From NCBI GenBank assembly GCA_003243445.1, contig QFQQ01000111.1, forward strand, positions 1 to 15,260: a stretch of 15,260 nucleotides of DNA. The letters are read 5' to 3'. The notes under the pieces are model-generated. The model was given only the letters and a program-made list of their open reading frames with translations, had not been told where the DNA came from and searched no databases. Position numbers and translations under genes: made by a program. This document shows, one piece after another, positions 13,250-15,260 of this stretch (position 1 is its first letter; every line of letters begins with the position of its first letter). Origin of the DNA: Citrobacter freundii (GTDB lineage Bacteria; Bacteroidota; Bacteroidia; Chitinophagales; Chitinophagaceae).

Positions 13250-13587
13250 ATTGCAGTATCTTTTGCCTGAGAGAGACATGATAGACCTGATCTCAGCATT
13301 AATCTATTTCGATTATCCCCTATAGGTTTTCTCTTATTTCAACATGCTACCTCACTCTTTATTTCTCTTTTCGTGCTGACCCGCTGGCAGCGTTGCCGGT
13401 AACGTTATCGTCTCTGATCATCACTAAAATCAGTAAGAAAATATACCTGTATTGATCAAATACAGTCATATTCATTATAAAAATAAAAAACATTCAATAC
13501 TGTGCTTCATTCTTCATCGGCAAAAGCTGGTTAATGTTGAAGACGATTCACCCGTAAGGGTCATTAATAACATAAATTATTTGCCAG
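13250..13587. other. Gap before PL7 with one inverted repeat
   Basis: 338 bp without a gene. It contains a perfect 7-bp inverted repeat CTGTATT/AATACAG around GATCA (13447-13465), about 120 bp before the PL7 start, a possible operator. The stretch after it is AT-rich up to about 13500. I find no convincing TAnnTTTG box close to the start. Confidence 0.6.
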
Positions 13588-15090
13588 ATGAAAAAACTAT
13601 TCATGACTTTGCAGGGTTGCACAGCCATCCTGCTCATGGTGCTTACTGCGTGCAGTAAGACTGCATCACCCGATCTGAAACCTGTCACTGAAGAAGATAA
13701 AACACAGCCAGGCTCCCCGGCATTGATCACAAATGCGGTGACGATCCTTAACCCCGGCTTTGAATCAGATAAATCAAACTGGGGTGATGCATCGCTGTTT
13801 GCTATTTCAACGAGCGATAAACATTCAGGGTCCAAATCCGCAAAGCTTAGTGCATCCGGCGACAGGATACAACAGGTGGTAACTGTAACATCCAACACAG
13901 ACTATATTCTTTCCGCATGGATTCTTGGGAAAGGAACGATCGGGGCAAAGAGCGGGTCCACTGTATTGAACAGCCAGGGTGGAACATACAGCACATGGAC
14001 GAAGGTGACAGTAACATTCAATTCAGGCAGTGCCACATCTGTAAACTTGTATGGTGCCTATAATGCAGGTGAGGGACGCTTTGATGATTTCACATTGGAT
14101 GAAGGAAGTATCAGCGGTACAGAACCTGCTGCTCCGACCGGATTGGCTGCGAGTGTCGTAAACGCTACTTCAATCAATCTTACCTGGACAGACAATGCCA
14201 ATAATGAAACAGGTTATAAAGTAGAGCGTAAGACAGGTTCCGGTGGTACATGGGCTGAGATCGCGGGCAGTCTTTCCGCAAACACGACAAGTTACAACAG
14301 TACCGGTCTGTCAGCTGGCACAACCTATTACTATCGTGTGCGTGCCTACAACGGGACAGGCAACAGTTCCTACAGCAATGAGACATCCGCTACCACAACC
14401 AGCAGCGGAAATTATCCAGCCGATGTGCTGAACCTTACTAACTGGAAGATCACAGTGCCGTTTGATGGACCTGACAGTGGCACTACCGCAGACGAGATCT
14501 CGCAACCGGCGTTGGCTACTTATTCAATCGATCCCTGGTTTAAAAACAATTCGACCAATACGGGTGTGATATTCCGCGCCAATACAGGAGGTGCGACTAC
14601 CAGCGGTTCCGGCTATCCGCGTAGTGAATTAAGGGAAATGACAAACAACGGCGCAACAAATGCAAGCTGGTCATCCGGCAGCGGCATTCATACGATGGAA
14701 ATTGACCAGGCGATCACGCATTTGCCTGATGTAAAAAAACATATTGTCGCGGGTCAGATACATGATGCGGATGACGACGTGATCGTGTTCAGGCTGGAAA
14801 ATCAAAAACTGTTTATTGATATTAATGGTTCAGACGGGCCGACGCTGACAAGTAGTTATGTGTTGGGAACGCGGTTCAAGGTGAAGTTTGTCGTGCAGAA
14901 TAACCAGACAAAATGTTATTACAATGATGTGTTGATATATACGCACAATCAGACCTATTCAGGTGCATATTTCAAAGCAGGAGCTTATACGCAATCTTCC
15001 TGTAAGTCGGGAGGCAATCCCGGGCCGACAGAATCATGTGATGCGTATGGAGAAGTCGTAATCTATGGATTGAGTGTTTCGCATCAGTAA
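13588..15090 (+). CDS. PL7 alginate lyase lipoprotein with CBM-like and FN3 modules
   Basis: A 500-aa exported enzyme that cleaves alginate by beta-elimination. A lipoprotein signal ends in LTAC (Cys22), then a short acidic linker. Residues about 52-172 form a jelly-roll resembling CBM4/9-type modules (ILNPGFESDKSNWGDA..., RFDDFTLDEG). Residues about 180-272 are a fibronectin type III domain (PAAPTGLAASVVNATSINLTW... TTYYYRVRAYNG). Residues about 275-500 are the PL7 (alginate_lyase2) domain with all three hallmark motifs: RSELRE (345-350), QIH (390-392; Gln390, His392) and YFKAGAYTQ (461-469, catalytic Tyr467). The family's QIH version is associated with polyG or mixed-block preference, QVH with polyM; the preference here is inference. 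Two TAA codons in tandem end the gene. Confidence 0.93.
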   Translation: MKKLFMTLQGCTAILLMVLTACSKTASPDLKPVTEEDKTQPGSPALITNAVTILNPGFESDKSNWGDASLFAISTSDKHSGSKSAKLSASGDRIQQVVTVTSNTDYILSAWILGKGTIGAKSGSTVLNSQGGTYSTWTKVTVTFNSGSATSVNLYGAYNAGEGRFDDFTLDEGSISGTEPAAPTGLAASVVNATSINLTWTDNANNETGYKVERKTGSGGTWAEIAGSLSANTTSYNSTGLSAGTTYYYRVRAYNGTGNSSYSNETSATTTSSGNYPADVLNLTNWKITVPFDGPDSGTTADEISQPALATYSIDPWFKNNSTNTGVIFRANTGGATTSGSGYPRSELREMTNNGATNASWSSGSGIHTMEIDQAITHLPDVKKHIVAGQIHDADDDVIVFRLENQKLFIDINGSDGPTLTSSYVLGTRFKVKFVVQNNQTKCYYNDVLIYTHNQTYSGAYFKAGAYTQSSCKSGGNPGPTESCDAYGEVVIYGLSVSHQ

Positions 15091-15108
15091 TAACTGTGGG
15101 GATATAAT

Positions 15109-15131
15109 GCTGATTTCCTCCTCAGCTTTTT
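15109..15131 (+). terminator. Probable terminator of PL7
   Basis: GCTGA (15109-15113) and TCAGC (15122-15126) flank an 8-base loop and are followed by five T. The stem is short but well placed, 19 bases after the first stop. Confidence 0.6.
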
Positions 15132-15229
15132 GGCGTTATTTTCCCCTGATATTTTGTGTTTTTCCCTTGCTTTCAACTATCGTTGAGAGTGATCTTTACA
15201 GCAGAGAAATTTCTTTAGTCACCGTCATC

Positions 15230-15260
15230 TTAAGGACTGGTGGAGGAGGTCAGTCCTTAA
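15230..15260. repeat. Perfect 10-bp inverted repeat at the window end
   Basis: TTAAGGACTG and CAGTCCTTAA flank an 11-base loop. The right arm ends at the last base of the window, so the stem may be longer. It could be a terminator of a gene beyond the window, or a leader hairpin. Confidence 0.75.

Overview
The window looks like chromosomal DNA of a Bacteroidota member, most likely family Chitinophagaceae. The reasons are scarce Shine-Dalgarno sites, -7 boxes of the Bacteroidota type (TAnnTTTG), GH43 and PL7 lipoproteins with an LxAC lipobox, a short RRM protein, a SIMPL protein, a DUF418 protein and many short-word tandem repeats between genes. The genus cannot be told from this sequence. No tRNA, rRNA, CRISPR array, insertion sequence or phage gene was found.

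Layout. 1-75: a tandem heptamer tract touching the stop of a MurC-like Mur ligase (76-1452, -). 1843-3195 (+): GT1-type glycosyltransferase. 3256-3780 (-): YdeI/DUF1905 protein. 3927-4217 (+): YciI-like protein, abutting a DinB-like protein (4218-4748, -). 4931-5218 (+): RRM RNA-binding protein ending in a very long palindromic hairpin. 5400-5969 (-): DsbA-like protein with only one cysteine. 5989-6811: no convincing gene. 6812-7213 (+): small secreted protein. A minus-strand cluster follows in the order GNAT acetyltransferase (frameshifted, 9652-9172), an 84-aa unknown protein (9099-8845) and a DUF418 membrane protein (8739-7402). The plus strand then carries a SIMPL protein (9772-10506), a GH43 lipoprotein (10842-11939), a GT2-type glycosyltransferase (12352-13227) and a modular PL7 alginate lyase lipoprotein (13588-15090).

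The genes are mostly independent single units. The clearest shared theme is polysaccharide chemistry: exported GH43 and PL7 enzymes, and two glycosyltransferases. No SusC/SusD pair is present, so this is not a canonical polysaccharide utilization locus.

The most unusual signal is between the genes. Eight intergenic sites hold short tandem words (7 bp, sometimes 8 or 9). At seven of them the words form two arms in inverted orientation around a spacer; the eighth is cut by the window edge. Words differ between sites but match between the two arms of a site, sometimes unit by unit. Three sites enclose an intrinsic terminator between the arms, and several touch or supply the stop codon of a neighbouring gene. 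I do not recognise this as a named element class. Heptanucleotide tandem repeats (STRR) of heterocystous cyanobacteria are the nearest analogue I know.
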